Positions 33,615-43,231 of a stretch of DNA of 64,000 nucleotides are shown piece after piece; the first letter of the stretch is position 1; each line of letters starts with the position of its first letter. The position numbers and the translations under genes are program-made. The notes below the pieces were generated by a model. The model saw nothing but the letters and a program-made list of their open reading frames with translations, did no database searches and was not told the origin of the DNA. The DNA lies in assembly GCF_007994225.1 (NCBI RefSeq), contig NZ_VLLL01000005.1:314359-378358 (forward strand), in the 5' to 3' direction. The stretch is from Stackebrandtia albiflava. GTDB taxonomy: Bacteria; Actinomycetota; Actinomycetes; Mycobacteriales; Micromonosporaceae.

Positions 33615-33648
33615 GAAGGCCCGGTCCCGTCACGGGGGCCGGGCCTTC
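33615..33648 (+). terminator. Hairpin terminator after paralogue 2
   Basis: Outer stem GAAGGCCCGG (33615-33624) and CCGGGCCTTC (33639-33648), with further pairing inside (CCCG/CGGG). Confidence 0.7.
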
Positions 33649-33736
33649 GCCGTGCCGGAACGACCGGACGGCAACCGGTTCCGTGTCACGTCGGTCCCAG
33701 TGGCTAAGCTGACCAACCGTGCGGGAGGTGGCTGCG

Positions 33737-35350
33737 GTGAGCGACGGCGACGGTCTGGCCCGGTTGGACGCCGAGGCGATCCGACGGTGGTACCGCGCGA
33801 CCCTCGCCGCGTTCGAAAGACACCGCCGTGACATCGACCGGTTGAACGTCTTCCCGGTGCCCGACGGCGACACCGGCACCAACCTCGCCGCCACCATGAC
33901 CGCCGCCTGCGAACGGCTCGACGCCGGTACCGACCCGGCGACCGTGGCCATCCACGCCGCGCAGGGCGCGCTCCTGGGCGCGCGCGGCAACTCCGGGGTC
34001 ATCCTGGCGCAACTGCTGCGCGGCCTGGCCGACAGTTGGCGGACCGGACCACTCGACGCCGCCGCCCTGGCGAGCGGACTCCGTCACGCCGCGACCGCCG
34101 CCGCCGAGGCGGTGGCCGCCCCCGCGGAGGGGACCATCCTGACCGTGGCGCACGCTGCGGCGGCCACCGCCCACCACCACCGGGATGCGGCACTGCCCAG
34201 GGCCGCGACGGCGGTCGCCGACGCGGCCGTCGCCGCGGTGGCCGCGACCGTGGAGCAACTGCCCGCGCTGACCCGTGCTGGGGTCGTCGACGCCGGTGGG
34301 CTCGGCTTGGCGCTCATGCTCGACACCCTCGCCGAGACGGTGACCGGTGACCGTCGCGACGACGCCGAGGGCCTGTTGACACAGGGCCGCCGTGCCGGTC
34401 GGGCCGGGGGTGTCGTGGTGCCGCGGGAATCCGGTTCCTCCCGGTTCGGGTTCGAGGTGCAGTACCTGCTGGACACCGACCCCGACTCGATCGAACGGCT
34501 GCGCGCCGTACTGGTCGAACTCGGCGACTCGCTGGTCGTGGTGGGCGCGGCGGCGGTGGAGCCCGGGGCGACCCGCACCTGGAACGTCCACGTCCACGTC
34601 AACGACGTCGGGGCGGCGGTGGAGGCGGGAATCCGGTTGGGAACCCTTCACCGCCTGTCGGTCACCCGGTTCGCGGACGAGTCCCCGCCACCTCCGCCGG
34701 CGGCGCCCGCCGGTCGCGGCTGCGTCGTGGTCACCGACGGCCCCGGGCTGGTTCCGACGCTGTTGCGGGAGGGGGCGCGGCCGGTGATCGGCGCCGACGA
34801 CGACATCGGGGCGGCGTTGCGGGCCACCGGCGCCGCCGACGTCGTGGTGCTGGCCGGCGCGGACCGGTTGCGGGCCGCCGAGACCGCGGCCGCGGCCGCC
34901 AGGTCGGACGGCTTCCGGGTGGCGGTCGTCCCGATCAGGTCGGCGGTTCAGGCGTTGGCCGCCCTGGCGGTGCGGGACGCCGGCCGGCGCTTCGACGACG
35001 ACGTGATCGCCATGGCCGAGGCCGCCGCCTCCTGCCGGGCGGTGACCGTGACGGTCGCGGAGTCGGCGGCCCTGACCACCGTGGGACGTTGTGAACCCGG
35101 TGACCTCCTCGTCCTCGCCGACGACGAGGTGGTGCTGGTGGGGCGCGACCCCGTGGCGGTACTCACCGGCCTGGCCGACCGGCTGTGCGCGGCGGGTGCC
35201 GAGCTGTTGACGTTGGTGCGCGGCGCCGACCTGCCGCCGGACGCGGAGTCGGCCCTGACCCGGCACCTCGCCGGGAACTGGCCACTGGTGGAGTCCCAGT
35301 GGTTCGACGGAGGGCACTGCCGTGATCTACTGTGGATCGGAGCCGAATGA
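33737..35350 (+). CDS. DAK2 domain protein (FakA-like fatty acid/dihydroxyacetone kinase family)
   Basis: 537 residues from GTG 33737, which has GGGAGG eight bases upstream; GTG 33719 precedes that site. Residues 1-195 form the DhaL/DAK2 ATP-binding domain with NVFPVPDGDTGTNLAATM and LLGARGNSGVILAQLLRG. The middle contains FGFEVQYLLDTD, the cysteine-free linker of YloV proteins. The C-terminus is a DegV-like part. Relatives phosphorylate fatty acids with a FakB partner; no fakB gene is adjacent. Its stop overlaps the recG start (ATGA), a coupling conserved in Gram-positives (Rv2975c/2974c to recG). Confidence 0.9.
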   Translation: MSDGDGLARLDAEAIRRWYRATLAAFERHRRDIDRLNVFPVPDGDTGTNLAATMTAACERLDAGTDPATVAIHAAQGALLGARGNSGVILAQLLRGLADSWRTGPLDAAALASGLRHAATAAAEAVAAPAEGTILTVAHAAAATAHHHRDAALPRAATAVADAAVAAVAATVEQLPALTRAGVVDAGGLGLALMLDTLAETVTGDRRDDAEGLLTQGRRAGRAGGVVVPRESGSSRFGFEVQYLLDTDPDSIERLRAVLVELGDSLVVVGAAAVEPGATRTWNVHVHVNDVGAAVEAGIRLGTLHRLSVTRFADESPPPPPAAPAGRGCVVVTDGPGLVPTLLREGARPVIGADDDIGAALRATGAADVVVLAGADRLRAAETAAAAARSDGFRVAVVPIRSAVQALAALAVRDAGRRFDDDVIAMAEAAASCRAVTVTVAESAALTTVGRCEPGDLLVLADDEVVLVGRDPVAVLTGLADRLCAAGAELLTLVRGADLPPDAESALTRHLAGNWPLVESQWFDGGHCRDLLWIGAE

Positions 35351-37509
35351 GAGCCACACTGGACGGAAAGCTGCGCGACGTCGTCGGTGCCCGGACCGCG
35401 ACCGCGCTCCACGAACACCTCGGCATGACGACGGTGGGGGACCTGCTGCACCACTACCCCTTCCGGTACGCGCAGCGCGGCGACCGCGCCGACCTCAACG
35501 CACTCCAGATCGGTGAGCAGGCGACCGTCGTCGCCAAGGTCCGCGCCGTCACCACCAAGCCGATGCGCCACCGGCGCGGAAGCATGCTGGAGGCCGTCGT
35601 CTCCGACGACGACGGCAACACCCTCACGTTGACGTTCTTCAACCAGCCCTGGCAGGCCCGCCACCTCAAGGCGGGCAGATGGGGGCTCTTCGCCGGGAAG
35701 GTCACCGAGTTCCGGGGACGACGACAACTGAACAGCCCGGACTTCCGGATGCTGGGCGACTCCGACGACGAGGACGCGGGCGAACTCGTCGAGGAGTTCG
35801 CCGGCGCGCTCATCCCGGTGTACCGGGCCACCGGTAAGGTCCCCACCTGGACCATCGCCAAGTGCGTACGGACCGCACTCGACGTGCTCGCCGAGCCGCC
35901 GGACCCGCTGCCGGAGGCACTGCGGGACGCGCGGTCGCTGATGGGCTACGGTCGCGCACTGCACGCCATCCACCGCCCGGAGTCCACCGAGGTGCTGTAC
36001 GCCGCCAAGAAGCGCCTCAAGTGGCAGGAGGCGTTCCTGCTCCAGACCACACTCGTGCAACGGAAGCAGCGGGCCGCCGCCAGCCCGGCGGTCCCACGGC
36101 CCGGCCGCCCCGACGGCCTGCTCGCGGCCTTCGACGCCGCCCTGCCGTTCACGCTGACCGAGGGACAGCGCCGGGTCGGCGACGAACTCGCGGCCGACCT
36201 GGCGCGTGCCCACCCCATGCACCGCCTGCTCCAGGGCGACGTCGGCAGTGGCAAGACCATGGTGTCGCTGCGCGCGATGCTCCAGGTCGTCGACTCCGGC
36301 GGCCAGGCCGCGATGCTGGCACCGACCGAGGTCCTGGCCGCCCAGCACCACAAGACGATCACGCGCCAGCTCGGTGACCTGGCCCGGGGTGGCGAACTCA
36401 GCGCACCCGACACCGCCACCCGGTTGACACTCCTCACCGGCTCCCTGGGCGCGGCGGCCCGTCGCGAGGCGGCGGCCGCGATCGCGGACGGCACGGCCGG
36501 AATCGTCATCGGCACACACGCGCTGCTCTACGAGGGCGTCGACTTCCACGACCTCGGCCTGGTGGTCGTCGACGAACAGCACCGATTCGGCGTCGAGCAG
36601 CGGGACGCGTTGCGGGCCAAGGCCGGCACACCCCCGCACGTCCTGGTCATGACCGCCACTCCGATCCCCCGGACGGTCGCCATGACGGTGTACGGGGACC
36701 TGGAGACCAGCCGCCTCACCGAACTCCCCGCCGGCCGCACCCCCATCACGACCCACGTCGTCCCCGGCGGCGACGGACGGTGGATCGCCCGCGCCTGGCA
36801 GCGGATGACCGAGGAGGTGCGCGCCGGACGCCAGGCGTACGTGGTGTGCCCGAGGATCGGCGACGACGAGGGCGCCGACGGTGACGCCGACCGCCGACCG
36901 CCGCTGGCGGTCGAGGACGTCGCCCCCGAACTGGCCGCCGGGCCGCTGGCGGGCCTGCGGGTGGAGATGCTGCACGGCAGGTTGGCGCCCGACGTCAAGG
37001 ACCGGGTGATGTCCCGTTACGCCGCCGGAGAGATCGACGTCCTGGTCGCCACGACCGTGGTCGAGGTCGGTGTCGACGTCCCCAACGCGACGATGATGGT
37101 GATCCTCGACGCCGACCGGTTCGGGGTGTCGCAGTTGCACCAATTGCGCGGCCGGGTGGGTCGTGGCGGGCACCCCGGGCTGTGCCTGCTGGTCAGTGAG
37201 GCGGCCGCCGACAGCCCCTCCGGTGAACGCCTCGCCGCCGTCGCCTCCACCACCGACGGTTTCCGGCTCGCCGAACTCGACCTGGAGCAGCGCCGCGAGG
37301 GCGACGTCCTGGGTGAGGCGCAGTCCGGCGCACGTTCCCACGTGCGGCTGCTATCCCTGTTGCGTGACGCCGAACTCATCGGGCAGGCTCGGGAGGCGGC
37401 GGCCACGGTCATCGACGGGGACCCGGACCTGACCGGTCATCCGTTGCTGGCCGCCGCCGTCGCCGCGCTGGTCGACGACGAGCGCGCCGAGTACCTGGAG
37501 AAGAGCTGA
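35347..37509 (+). CDS. recG: ATP-dependent DNA helicase RecG
   Basis: 720 residues from ATG 35347, overlapping the previous stop as ATGA. The wedge domain with an OB fold occupies residues 1-250. The helicase domains follow: LLQGDVGSGKTMVSLRAML (Walker A), VVVDEQHRFGVEQR (DExH box), MTATPIPRTVAMTVYG, and QLHQLRGRVGRGGHPG (motif VI). RecG regresses stalled forks and branch-migrates Holliday junctions. An acidic insertion EGADGDADRR sits in the second RecA domain. It is part of the DAK2-recG-DUF952-rsmD-coaD chain with tiny gaps. Confidence 0.96.
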   Translation: MRATLDGKLRDVVGARTATALHEHLGMTTVGDLLHHYPFRYAQRGDRADLNALQIGEQATVVAKVRAVTTKPMRHRRGSMLEAVVSDDDGNTLTLTFFNQPWQARHLKAGRWGLFAGKVTEFRGRRQLNSPDFRMLGDSDDEDAGELVEEFAGALIPVYRATGKVPTWTIAKCVRTALDVLAEPPDPLPEALRDARSLMGYGRALHAIHRPESTEVLYAAKKRLKWQEAFLLQTTLVQRKQRAAASPAVPRPGRPDGLLAAFDAALPFTLTEGQRRVGDELAADLARAHPMHRLLQGDVGSGKTMVSLRAMLQVVDSGGQAAMLAPTEVLAAQHHKTITRQLGDLARGGELSAPDTATRLTLLTGSLGAAARREAAAAIADGTAGIVIGTHALLYEGVDFHDLGLVVVDEQHRFGVEQRDALRAKAGTPPHVLVMTATPIPRTVAMTVYGDLETSRLTELPAGRTPITTHVVPGGDGRWIARAWQRMTEEVRAGRQAYVVCPRIGDDEGADGDADRRPPLAVEDVAPELAAGPLAGLRVEMLHGRLAPDVKDRVMSRYAAGEIDVLVATTVVEVGVDVPNATMMVILDADRFGVSQLHQLRGRVGRGGHPGLCLLVSEAAADSPSGERLAAVASTTDGFRLAELDLEQRREGDVLGEAQSGARSHVRLLSLLRDAELIGQAREAAATVIDGDPDLTGHPLLAAAVAALVDDERAEYLEKS

Positions 37510-37513
37510 CGGC

Positions 37514-37867
37514 ATGACGATCCTGCATTTCTGTACCGAGGCCGACTGGAACGCCGCCGCCCCGACCGGGTGGTATCGCCACGAGTCGCTGGCGAAGGAG
37601 GGGTTCATCCACTTCTCCGATCCGTACCAGGTGCACCTGCCCGCGGACTACATGATGCGCGGCCGCACCGACCTGGTGCTGCTGGAGGTCGATGAGAACG
37701 CGGTGGGCGCGGAGGTCCGCTACGAGCCCGCCGACCCCGCCGATCCGGACTCGATGCGGTTCCCCCACCTGTACGGGCCGCTGGAGACCTCCGCGGTGGT
37801 GGCGGTCCACCCGTTCCCTCCCGGCCCCGACGGCCGGTTCACACTGCCGCCGGAAGTCGCGCGGTGA
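37514..37867 (+). CDS. DUF952 family protein
   Basis: 117 residues. The family signature ILHFCTEADWNAA, YRHESLAKEGFIHFSDPYQV and MRFPHLYGPLETSAVVAV is complete. DUF952 proteins are small, cytoplasmic and distantly related to ADP-ribosyl-type folds; their reaction is not established. The start lies four bases after the recG stop. Its stop overlaps the GTG of rsmD by four bases (GTGA), so it is translated as part of that chain. Confidence 0.9.
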   Translation: MTILHFCTEADWNAAAPTGWYRHESLAKEGFIHFSDPYQVHLPADYMMRGRTDLVLLEVDENAVGAEVRYEPADPADPDSMRFPHLYGPLETSAVVAVHPFPPGPDGRFTLPPEVAR

Positions 37868-38430
37868 CCCGGATCATCGCGGGTGAGCACCGCGGTCGCC
37901 GGCTGGCCACCCCGGCCGGCGACCGCACCCGCCCCACCTCCGACCGGGTGCGGGAGGCGTTGTTCGGCGCGCTACAGGCCACCGGCGGCATCGAGGACGC
38001 CGCCGTACTCGACCTGTACGCCGGTTCCGGCGCGGTCGGGTTGGAGGCGGTCTCCCGTGGTGCCGCCCACGTCCTGATGGTCGAGGCGCACCCGGGCACC
38101 GCGCGGGTCATCCGGCGCAACATCGCGACCCTGTCCGCCGGCGACCGGGCGGAGGTGCTGGTCGCCGAACTGCCCCAGGCGGTGCGCCGGCCCGCACCCC
38201 GGCCCTTCGACCTGGTGTTCGCCGATCCGCCGTACGCGTTGCCGGACACCGGATTGGCGGAGGTGCTGGCGGCCCTGGCCGCCAACGGCTGGCTCGCCGA
38301 GGACGCCGACGTGATCGTGGAGAGGTCGAGCCGTTCCGGGGAACCGGCCTGGCCGCCGGACGTCACCGGAACGCGCAGCCGCCGTTACGGTGAATCGACG
38401 CTTTGGTACGGTCGCGCCTTGTGGACCTGA
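37864..38430 (+). CDS. rsmD: 16S rRNA (guanine(966)-N(2))-methyltransferase
   Basis: 188 residues from GTG 37864, coupled to the preceding stop. Family motifs: [51 protein letters not shown] (SAM site) and the catalytic FADPPYALP (DPPY). It methylates G966 of 16S rRNA. It overlaps the presumed coaD start by ten bases, and the rsmD-coaD order is conserved in nearly all bacteria (Rv2966c-Rv2965c). Confidence 0.95.
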   Translation: MTRIIAGEHRGRRLATPAGDRTRPTSDRVREALFGALQATGGIEDAAVLDLYAGSGAVGLEAVSRGAAHVLMVEAHPGTARVIRRNIATLSAGDRAEVLVAELPQAVRRPAPRPFDLVFADPPYALPDTGLAEVLAALAANGWLAEDADVIVERSSRSGEPAWPPDVTGTRSRRYGESTLWYGRALWT

Positions 38431-38948
38431 CACAGCGCCCCGTGGCGGACCCCGCCGGCCCCCCGTCCGCTCGACGTGCCCTGTGCCCGGGCTCGTTCGA
38501 CCCGGTGACGAACGGCCACCTCGACATCATCAACCGCGCCGCGAAGCTGTACGACGAGCTGTTCGTCGCGGTGTTCGTCAACCCCTCCAAGGCCGGACTG
38601 TTCAGTCTGGACGAACGGATGGAGATGCTGGCGGAGGTCACCGGTCACCTCCCGAACGTGTCGGTGACCTCGTTCCAGGGGTTGACGGTGGACTTCTGCC
38701 GCACACACGGCGTCGGCATCATCGTCAAGGGCGTGCGCGCGGTCTCCGACTTCGACTACGAACTCCAGATGGCGCAGATGAACTACGGACTCGAGGGCGT
38801 GGAGACGTTGTTCATGCCCACCAATCCGCTTTACTCGTTCCTGTCGTCGAGTCTCGTGAAGGACGTCGCCAAGTGGGGCGGCGACATCGACGGGCACGTC
38901 CCCGCGCCGGTCGCGGCCAGGTTGGTCGCCAGAATGGGTGGGGAATAG
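38421..38948 (+). CDS. coaD: Phosphopantetheine adenylyltransferase
   Basis: 175 residues from GTG 38421; TTG 38403 is an alternative. A 17-residue proline-rich lead precedes the usual family start RALCPGSFDPVTNGHLDII. TNGH is the HxGH-type nucleotidyl motif. KGVRAVSDFDYELQMAQMNY and PLYSFLSSSLVKDVAKWGG complete the active site. It makes dephospho-CoA from 4'-phosphopantetheine and ATP. The N-terminal addition is longer than usual (most start near the LCPGSFDP strand) and may be a start-site artefact. Confidence 0.95.
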   Translation: MDLTQRPVADPAGPPSARRALCPGSFDPVTNGHLDIINRAAKLYDELFVAVFVNPSKAGLFSLDERMEMLAEVTGHLPNVSVTSFQGLTVDFCRTHGVGIIVKGVRAVSDFDYELQMAQMNYGLEGVETLFMPTNPLYSFLSSSLVKDVAKWGGDIDGHVPAPVAARLVARMGGE

Positions 38949-38954
38949 CGCAGA

Positions 38955-39503
38955 ATGACGGGGTGGGATCAGACCCACGCGAATGGAATGGAGTATCGGG
39001 TGGGGCCATTGGATCGTATCGAGGACATCGTGGCGTACGTCGAGGCCGCGAAGGCCGTCCCGATGTCCCGGGGGTGCCGGATCGACCGCGGCGAGATGAT
39101 CGCGATGCTGGAGGAGCTCCGCGCGGAACTCCCCGGTGAACTGCGTCGCGCCGACGCCATGCTCGCCGAACGGGACAAGATAATCGACGCCGGTCAGCGT
39201 GAGGCCGAGCGCATCATTGCCGAGGCCGAGACCGAGCACGCCCGGCTCGTCTCCGGCCACGAGGTAACCGTGTCCGCCGAGCACGAGGGCAACCGGATCG
39301 TCCAGGAGGCCAGGGCGGAGGCTCAGCGGCTGCGCGACGAGGTCGACGAGTACGTCGACACCACGCTGGCGAACTTCGAGCAGTTCCTACAGCGCGCACT
39401 GGCGGGCGTGGAACGAGGCCGCGACAAGATGCACGCGCTGCGTGAGATCGGCTCGTTCGCGCCCACGAGTGAGGAAGACGACAGGCCGCTGCCGAGCATC
39501 TGA
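38955..39503 (+). CDS. Coiled-coil (DivIVA/ATP-synthase-b-like) protein, Rv2927c type
   Basis: 182 residues from ATG 38955; ATG 38988 (MEYRVGPL) and GTG 39000 are also possible, and 38988 best matches mycobacterial relatives. A short N-terminal helix (IEDIVAYVEAAKAVPMSRGC) precedes a long coiled coil, about residues 45-150 (REAERIIAEAETEHARLVSG and RIVQEARAEAQRLRDEVDEY). Proteins of this type sit between coaD and the DUF177-rpmF-rnc operon in actinobacteria. Relatives are thought to act in cell-wall growth or division scaffolding. No enzymatic motif is visible. Confidence 0.85.
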   Translation: MTGWDQTHANGMEYRVGPLDRIEDIVAYVEAAKAVPMSRGCRIDRGEMIAMLEELRAELPGELRRADAMLAERDKIIDAGQREAERIIAEAETEHARLVSGHEVTVSAEHEGNRIVQEARAEAQRLRDEVDEYVDTTLANFEQFLQRALAGVERGRDKMHALREIGSFAPTSEEDDRPLPSI

Positions 39504-39596
39504 CCGGGTCCCGGGCCAGACTTGACCCTGGACGACGAGGGGTGCCCGCCTCAGGTAACCTCTATCGTCGGCCTGTACGGGCTGAGATTCGAAGTG

Positions 39597-40151
39597 ATGA
39601 CGATGCAGAAGACACCTCCTCCACTGGACCCGAAGGCACCGCTGGTCGCCGACGCGCGGACCATGTCGCGTGCCCCGGGCACGACCAAGGAGTGGTCGGC
39701 CGACGTCCCGCTCACCGAGAACCTCGGCCTGGACATGATCGCCATCCCGGCGGGTGAGGTGCTGTCACTGCGGCTGCGCCTGACCTCGGTCTCCGAGGGC
39801 ATCCTCGTGACCGGTACGGTGAGCGCCCCGGTCCGCGGTGAATGCGGCCGGTGCCTGACGGCGATCGAGGACACGCTGGAAGTCGACGTGACGGAACTGT
39901 ACGCCTTCGAGGGCAGTACCACCGCGGAGACGACCGACGAGGACGAGGTCATGCGGCTCCGAGACGACCTGATCGACCTGGAGCCGTTGGTGCGGGACGC
40001 ACTGGTGTTCGCGATGCCGAACACACCGCTGTGCCGCCCCGACTGTCCCGGACTGTGCCCCGACTGCGGCACACCCTGGGACGAACTGCCCGACGACCAC
40101 GGTCACGAGATCGTGGACCCGCGTTGGGCGCAACTGAAGAAACTGCTGTAG
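39597..40151 (+). CDS. DUF177 (YceD) family protein
   Basis: 184 residues from ATG 39597 (MTMQKTPPPLDPK). The family core is present: LRLRLTSVSEGILVTGTVSA, the zinc-type cysteines in VRGECGRCLTAIED, and CRPDCPGLCPDCGTPWD. DUF177 genes lie upstream of rpmF in almost all bacteria (Rv2926c), where the protein supports 23S rRNA accumulation. The first gene of the DUF177-rpmF-rnc operon; rpmF follows after 77 bp. The TGTACG/GAGATT region upstream has no clear promoter. Confidence 0.93.
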   Translation: MTMQKTPPPLDPKAPLVADARTMSRAPGTTKEWSADVPLTENLGLDMIAIPAGEVLSLRLRLTSVSEGILVTGTVSAPVRGECGRCLTAIEDTLEVDVTELYAFEGSTTAETTDEDEVMRLRDDLIDLEPLVRDALVFAMPNTPLCRPDCPGLCPDCGTPWDELPDDHGHEIVDPRWAQLKKLL

Positions 40152-40228
40152 GAAGTCCAGGCCCTCGGGCCGGCGCCGGTGGACACCGGTGACCGGCAGG
40201 ATGGCCCTCTAGCATTCGGAGTGAGAAC

Positions 40229-40402
40229 GTGGCCGTCCCGAAGCGCCGCATGTCGCGGAGCAACACCCGTAGCCGCCGTGCCAACTGGAAGGCCGCGCCG
40301 GTGACCACCTCGGCGTGCCCGCAGTGCCGGTCGCCGAAGCTGCCCCACGCCGCCTGCGGCGTATGCGGCACCTACAAGGGCCGTCAGATCCTCGACGTCT
40401 GA
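40229..40402 (+). CDS. rpmF: Ribosomal protein L32 (bL32)
   Basis: 57 residues from GTG 40229: [20 protein letters not shown], then CPQC and CGVC. The four cysteines form the zinc ribbon of the C+ form. It is short, and gene finders with a 60-residue cut-off miss it. The start GTG follows GGAGTGAGAAC. It lies between the DUF177 gene and rnc, as in most bacteria. It is a 50S subunit protein. Confidence 0.97.
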   Translation: MAVPKRRMSRSNTRSRRANWKAAPVTTSACPQCRSPKLPHAACGVCGTYKGRQILDV

Positions 40403-40416
40403 TCCCGGTCCGGCTC

Positions 40417-41160
40417 GTGGTGCGTGACGAAACCGGTTCACACGGTGATGTGAGCGTCGCCCACTTCGGCGCGGCGCTCGACGTGGTGCTCGACGCCGAC
40501 CTGCTGAGGTTGGCGTTGACGCACCGTTCGTACGCGTACGAACGCGGTGGCCTTCCGACGAACGAGCGCCTGGAGTTCCTGGGGGACTCGGTGCTCGGGC
40601 TGGTCGTCACCTCGACGCTGTACCGCAAGTACCCGGACCTGCCGGAGGGGCAACTCGCCAGGCTGCGCGCCAGCGTGGTCAACATGCGGGCGCTCGCGGG
40701 GGTGGCACGGGCACTGGGACCGGGCGGTGTCGGACCGCACCTGCTGCTGGGCAAGGGCGAGGAGTCCTCCGGAGGCAGGGACAAGAACAGCATCCTCGCC
40801 GACTCGGTGGAGGCGCTGCTGGGCGCCATCTACCTCCAACACGGCATCGACGTCGCCTCCCGGGTCGTGCACCAGTTGTTCGACCCGCTGCTGGAGGTGG
40901 CCGCGCGTCGCGGCGCCGCCCTGGACTGGAAGACCAGTCTCCAGGAGTTGACCTCGGGAGCGGGGCTGGGCGTCCCCGACTACCGCATCTCCGAGACCGG
41001 TCCCGACCACGCCAAGCGGTTCACCGCGTGGGCGGTGGTGGGCGGCGAGGAGTTCGGTGAGGGGACCGGCGGCAGCAAGAAGGAGGCCGAGCAGATCGCG
41101 GCCGAGGCCGCCTGGCGCACCATCAGTAACCGGCTGGGGGCCGCGGATCCGCCGCGTTGA
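40417..41160 (+). CDS. rnc: Ribonuclease III
   Basis: About 247 residues from GTG 40417; GTG 40420 and GTG 40450 are in-frame alternatives and none has a strong ribosome site. The RNase III signature [11 protein letters not shown] is intact, with the second acidic cluster near [15 protein letters not shown]. Residues 165-240 are a double-stranded RNA-binding domain ending [18 protein letters not shown]. It processes rRNA precursors and structured mRNAs. It follows rpmF after 14 bp and ends before a 13-bp terminator. Confidence 0.95.
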   Translation: MVRDETGSHGDVSVAHFGAALDVVLDADLLRLALTHRSYAYERGGLPTNERLEFLGDSVLGLVVTSTLYRKYPDLPEGQLARLRASVVNMRALAGVARALGPGGVGPHLLLGKGEESSGGRDKNSILADSVEALLGAIYLQHGIDVASRVVHQLFDPLLEVAARRGAALDWKTSLQELTSGAGLGVPDYRISETGPDHAKRFTAWAVVGGEEFGEGTGGSKKEAEQIAAEAAWRTISNRLGAADPPR

Positions 41161-41180
41161 CCCCGCCGTCACGTCTTTCA

Positions 41181-41211
41181 CGGCCCGGGATCGTTCACCG
41201 ATCCCGGGCCG
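41181..41211. terminator. Bidirectional terminator after rnc
   Basis: Perfect 13-bp stem, arms 41181-41193 and 41199-41211, five-base loop. It separates rnc from the convergent DUF4349 gene. Confidence 0.75.
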
Positions 41212-41240
41212 TTCGGCCGTCCGGACCCGGGGGAGGACCG

Positions 41241-42239
41241 TCAACGCGGCGGCGTGGGGGGTGCCGGTGGTGACGGCGGACCGTCGGAGCCGGACGCCGG
41301 CGGAGTGGCGGGCGCCGGGGCGGCGGCCACCGGCTCCGGACGGGGTGCGGACGGAGCGACCCCGCCGGGACCCACCGGTGCTACGGCGGTGGGCGTGGCG
41401 GAAGCCGCGCGGCGGCGGCGCGCCCGGCGCAGCAGCCACCACCACAGCAGTCCCGTCGGTACGCCGAACGCCACCAGGAACGGGGTCAGCACCCCCAGCA
41501 CGGTGACCAATCCGGTCAGGAACCCGAGGAAGCCGCTCCATCCGACCGCCAGGCCCTCCCAGAACCCGTCGGGGCCGGACTCGACCGGGGTCCTGGTGTC
41601 CGGCGGCGACACGGTCAAGGTGATCGTGGCGTACCCGACCTGTTCGGCCAGGTCCCGCTGCCGCGCCAGCAGGCTCGCCAGTTCGGTCTCGCGGGTGGTC
41701 AGCTCGTCCTCCAGCAACACGATCTGGTCGAGGTCCTGCGCGCCGTCGAGCAGTTCCCTGACACGCTCCACACTGGCCCGTTTGGTGGCGATCTGGCTTT
41801 CGAGGTCCACGACGGTACCGGTCGTGTCGACGGTGGCGACGTTGCGGGACAGTTCGGTTCCCAGTTCCGCCAACGAGGTCAGCACGGTCTCGAACCGGTC
41901 GGCCGGGACCTTGAGGACGAGGGACGCCCACACGTGGTGGGGGTCCAGGCCCCGTTCGTCCGCGGCGACGAAGCCGCCCGCGTCGGTCACGAGGTCCGTG
42001 GCGTCGTCCGCCAGCCCTGCGGGATCGTCGGACTCCACCGACAATCCGGCGGTGTAGACGATCTGGCGGTCGGCCGACACGTCCACGGGGGTGTCCGACG
42101 GTTCGGCGTCGGCCTCTGCGCCGGACACGTCGGCGGGTGCGGCGGCGCCGTCACCGCCTTCGTCTCCCGCGGAACCGCAGCCCGCCAACAGGACGGCGGC
42201 CAACACGACGGGTACGAGGGATCTCCGGAGGAGTCGCAT
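41241..42239 (-). CDS. DUF4349 membrane lipoprotein
   Basis: 332 residues from ATG 42239. The signal MRLLRRSLVPVVLAAVLLAGC ends in a lipobox (LLAGC), so Cys21 is lipidated. The DUF4349 body follows: QIVYTAGLSVESDD, VTDAGGFVAADERG, a coiled coil (ESQIATKRASVERVRELLDG) and a C-terminal pair of membrane helices near LGFLTGLVTVLGVLTPFLVA. The tail is Pro/Ala-rich. DUF4349 proteins are envelope proteins of unknown function, proposed to sense or bridge membranes. It lies downstream of mutM on the minus strand. Confidence 0.87.
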   Translation of the reverse strand: MRLLRRSLVPVVLAAVLLAGCGSAGDEGGDGAAAPADVSGAEADAEPSDTPVDVSADRQIVYTAGLSVESDDPAGLADDATDLVTDAGGFVAADERGLDPHHVWASLVLKVPADRFETVLTSLAELGTELSRNVATVDTTGTVVDLESQIATKRASVERVRELLDGAQDLDQIVLLEDELTTRETELASLLARQRDLAEQVGYATITLTVSPPDTRTPVESGPDGFWEGLAVGWSGFLGFLTGLVTVLGVLTPFLVAFGVPTGLLWWWLLRRARRRRAASATPTAVAPVGPGGVAPSAPRPEPVAAAPAPATPPASGSDGPPSPPAPPTPPR

Positions 42240-42346
42240 GAGTAGGCCCTTCCACTCGGGTTGTCCGTCCATGGTGGCCGGGCCGGTGCGCGGTGCCGTC
42301 ACGATGATGTGTCCGCACCATAACGGTATGAATCGTTATCGATATC

Positions 42347-42378
42347 TCAGTGCGTCAGTGCGTCAGTGCGTCAGGGCG
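42347..42378. repeat. 8-bp tandem repeat at the mutM stop codon
   Basis: TCAGTGCG occurs three times in tandem (42347-42370), then once with a mismatch (TCAGGGCG, 42371-42378). The stop codon of mutM lies within the last unit. It looks like a slippage-type repeat. Confidence 0.8.
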
Positions 42379-43222
42379 TCATGTGGGCGGGTGGCTGGCA
42401 ACGGGGGCAGTAGAACGACGAGCGGTTGGTGAACTTCTCACGCACCACGGCCGTTCCGCACCGGCGGCACGGCAGTCCCTCCCGCCCGTACACCTCCAGC
42501 GAACGATCGAAGTATCCCGATTCGCCGTTGACCTTGACGTACAGCGAGTCGAAGGACGTGCCGCCCTGCGCCAACGCCGCGTCGAACACGTCGCGCAGAT
42601 GCCCGAGCATCGCCGTCACCTGATCCGCGGTCAGCGACTCGGTGGGCCGGCCACCGTGGACCATCGTGCGCCACAGCGTCTCGTCGGCGTAGATGTTCCC
42701 GACCCCGGAGATCAACGACTGGTCCAGCAGTGCCCGTTTCACCTCGCTGCGCCTGGTCCGCAGTGCCGCACTGAACGCGGCGGCGTCGAACAGCGGATCG
42801 TAGACGTCGCGGGCGATGTGGGCGATCTGCCCCGGCAACTCGGCACCGTCGACGCTGACCAGCATCTCACCGAAGGTGCGCTGGTCGACGAACCGCAGCT
42901 CGGTGTCGCCCTCGGTGAAACCGAGCCTCACCCGCAGGTGTGGCCCGTCCGGCGCGGCGGGCGGTTGGATCAACAGCTGCCCCGACATCCCCAGATGGCA
43001 CAACAGGGCGTCGCCGGTGTCCAGCGGAAGCCACATGAACTTGCCGCGCCGCCGGGCACCGGTCACGATCGCACCCGTCAGGCGCTCGGCGAAGTCCACC
43101 GGGCCGGCCAGGTGCCGACGCACCGCCCGCGGGTGGCGCACCTCCACGGTGGCGATCTCGCGGCCGGTCACCCATTCGGCGACTCCCCGTCGCACGGTCT
43201 CCACCTCGGGCAGTTCTGGCAT
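42371..43222 (-). CDS. mutM: Formamidopyrimidine-DNA glycosylase
   Basis: 283 residues. The N-terminus [13 protein letters not shown] carries the catalytic Pro1 and Glu2 after Met removal; Lys in [10 protein letters not shown] is the third catalytic residue. The helix-two-turn-helix region with [12 protein letters not shown] and a C-terminal zinc finger (CRRC and CPRC) are complete. It excises 8-oxoguanine and ring-opened purines. In mycobacteria it follows rnc on the same strand; here it is reversed and sits 9 bp downstream of a LuxR-type regulator gene. The 3' end lies in an 8-bp tandem repeat. Confidence 0.95.
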   Translation of the reverse strand: MPELPEVETVRRGVAEWVTGREIATVEVRHPRAVRRHLAGPVDFAERLTGAIVTGARRRGKFMWLPLDTGDALLCHLGMSGQLLIQPPAAPDGPHLRVRLGFTEGDTELRFVDQRTFGEMLVSVDGAELPGQIAHIARDVYDPLFDAAAFSAALRTRRSEVKRALLDQSLISGVGNIYADETLWRTMVHGGRPTESLTADQVTAMLGHLRDVFDAALAQGGTSFDSLYVKVNGESGYFDRSLEVYGREGLPCRRCGTAVVREKFTNRSSFYCPRCQPPAHMTP

Positions 43223-43231
43223 GTCATGACG

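Noticed and set aside
34948-37341. Very long minus-strand open frame (797 codons) antisense to recG
   Set aside because: It is the shadow of recG in GC-rich DNA: Arg/Gly/Val/Ala-rich, no domain, no ribosome site.
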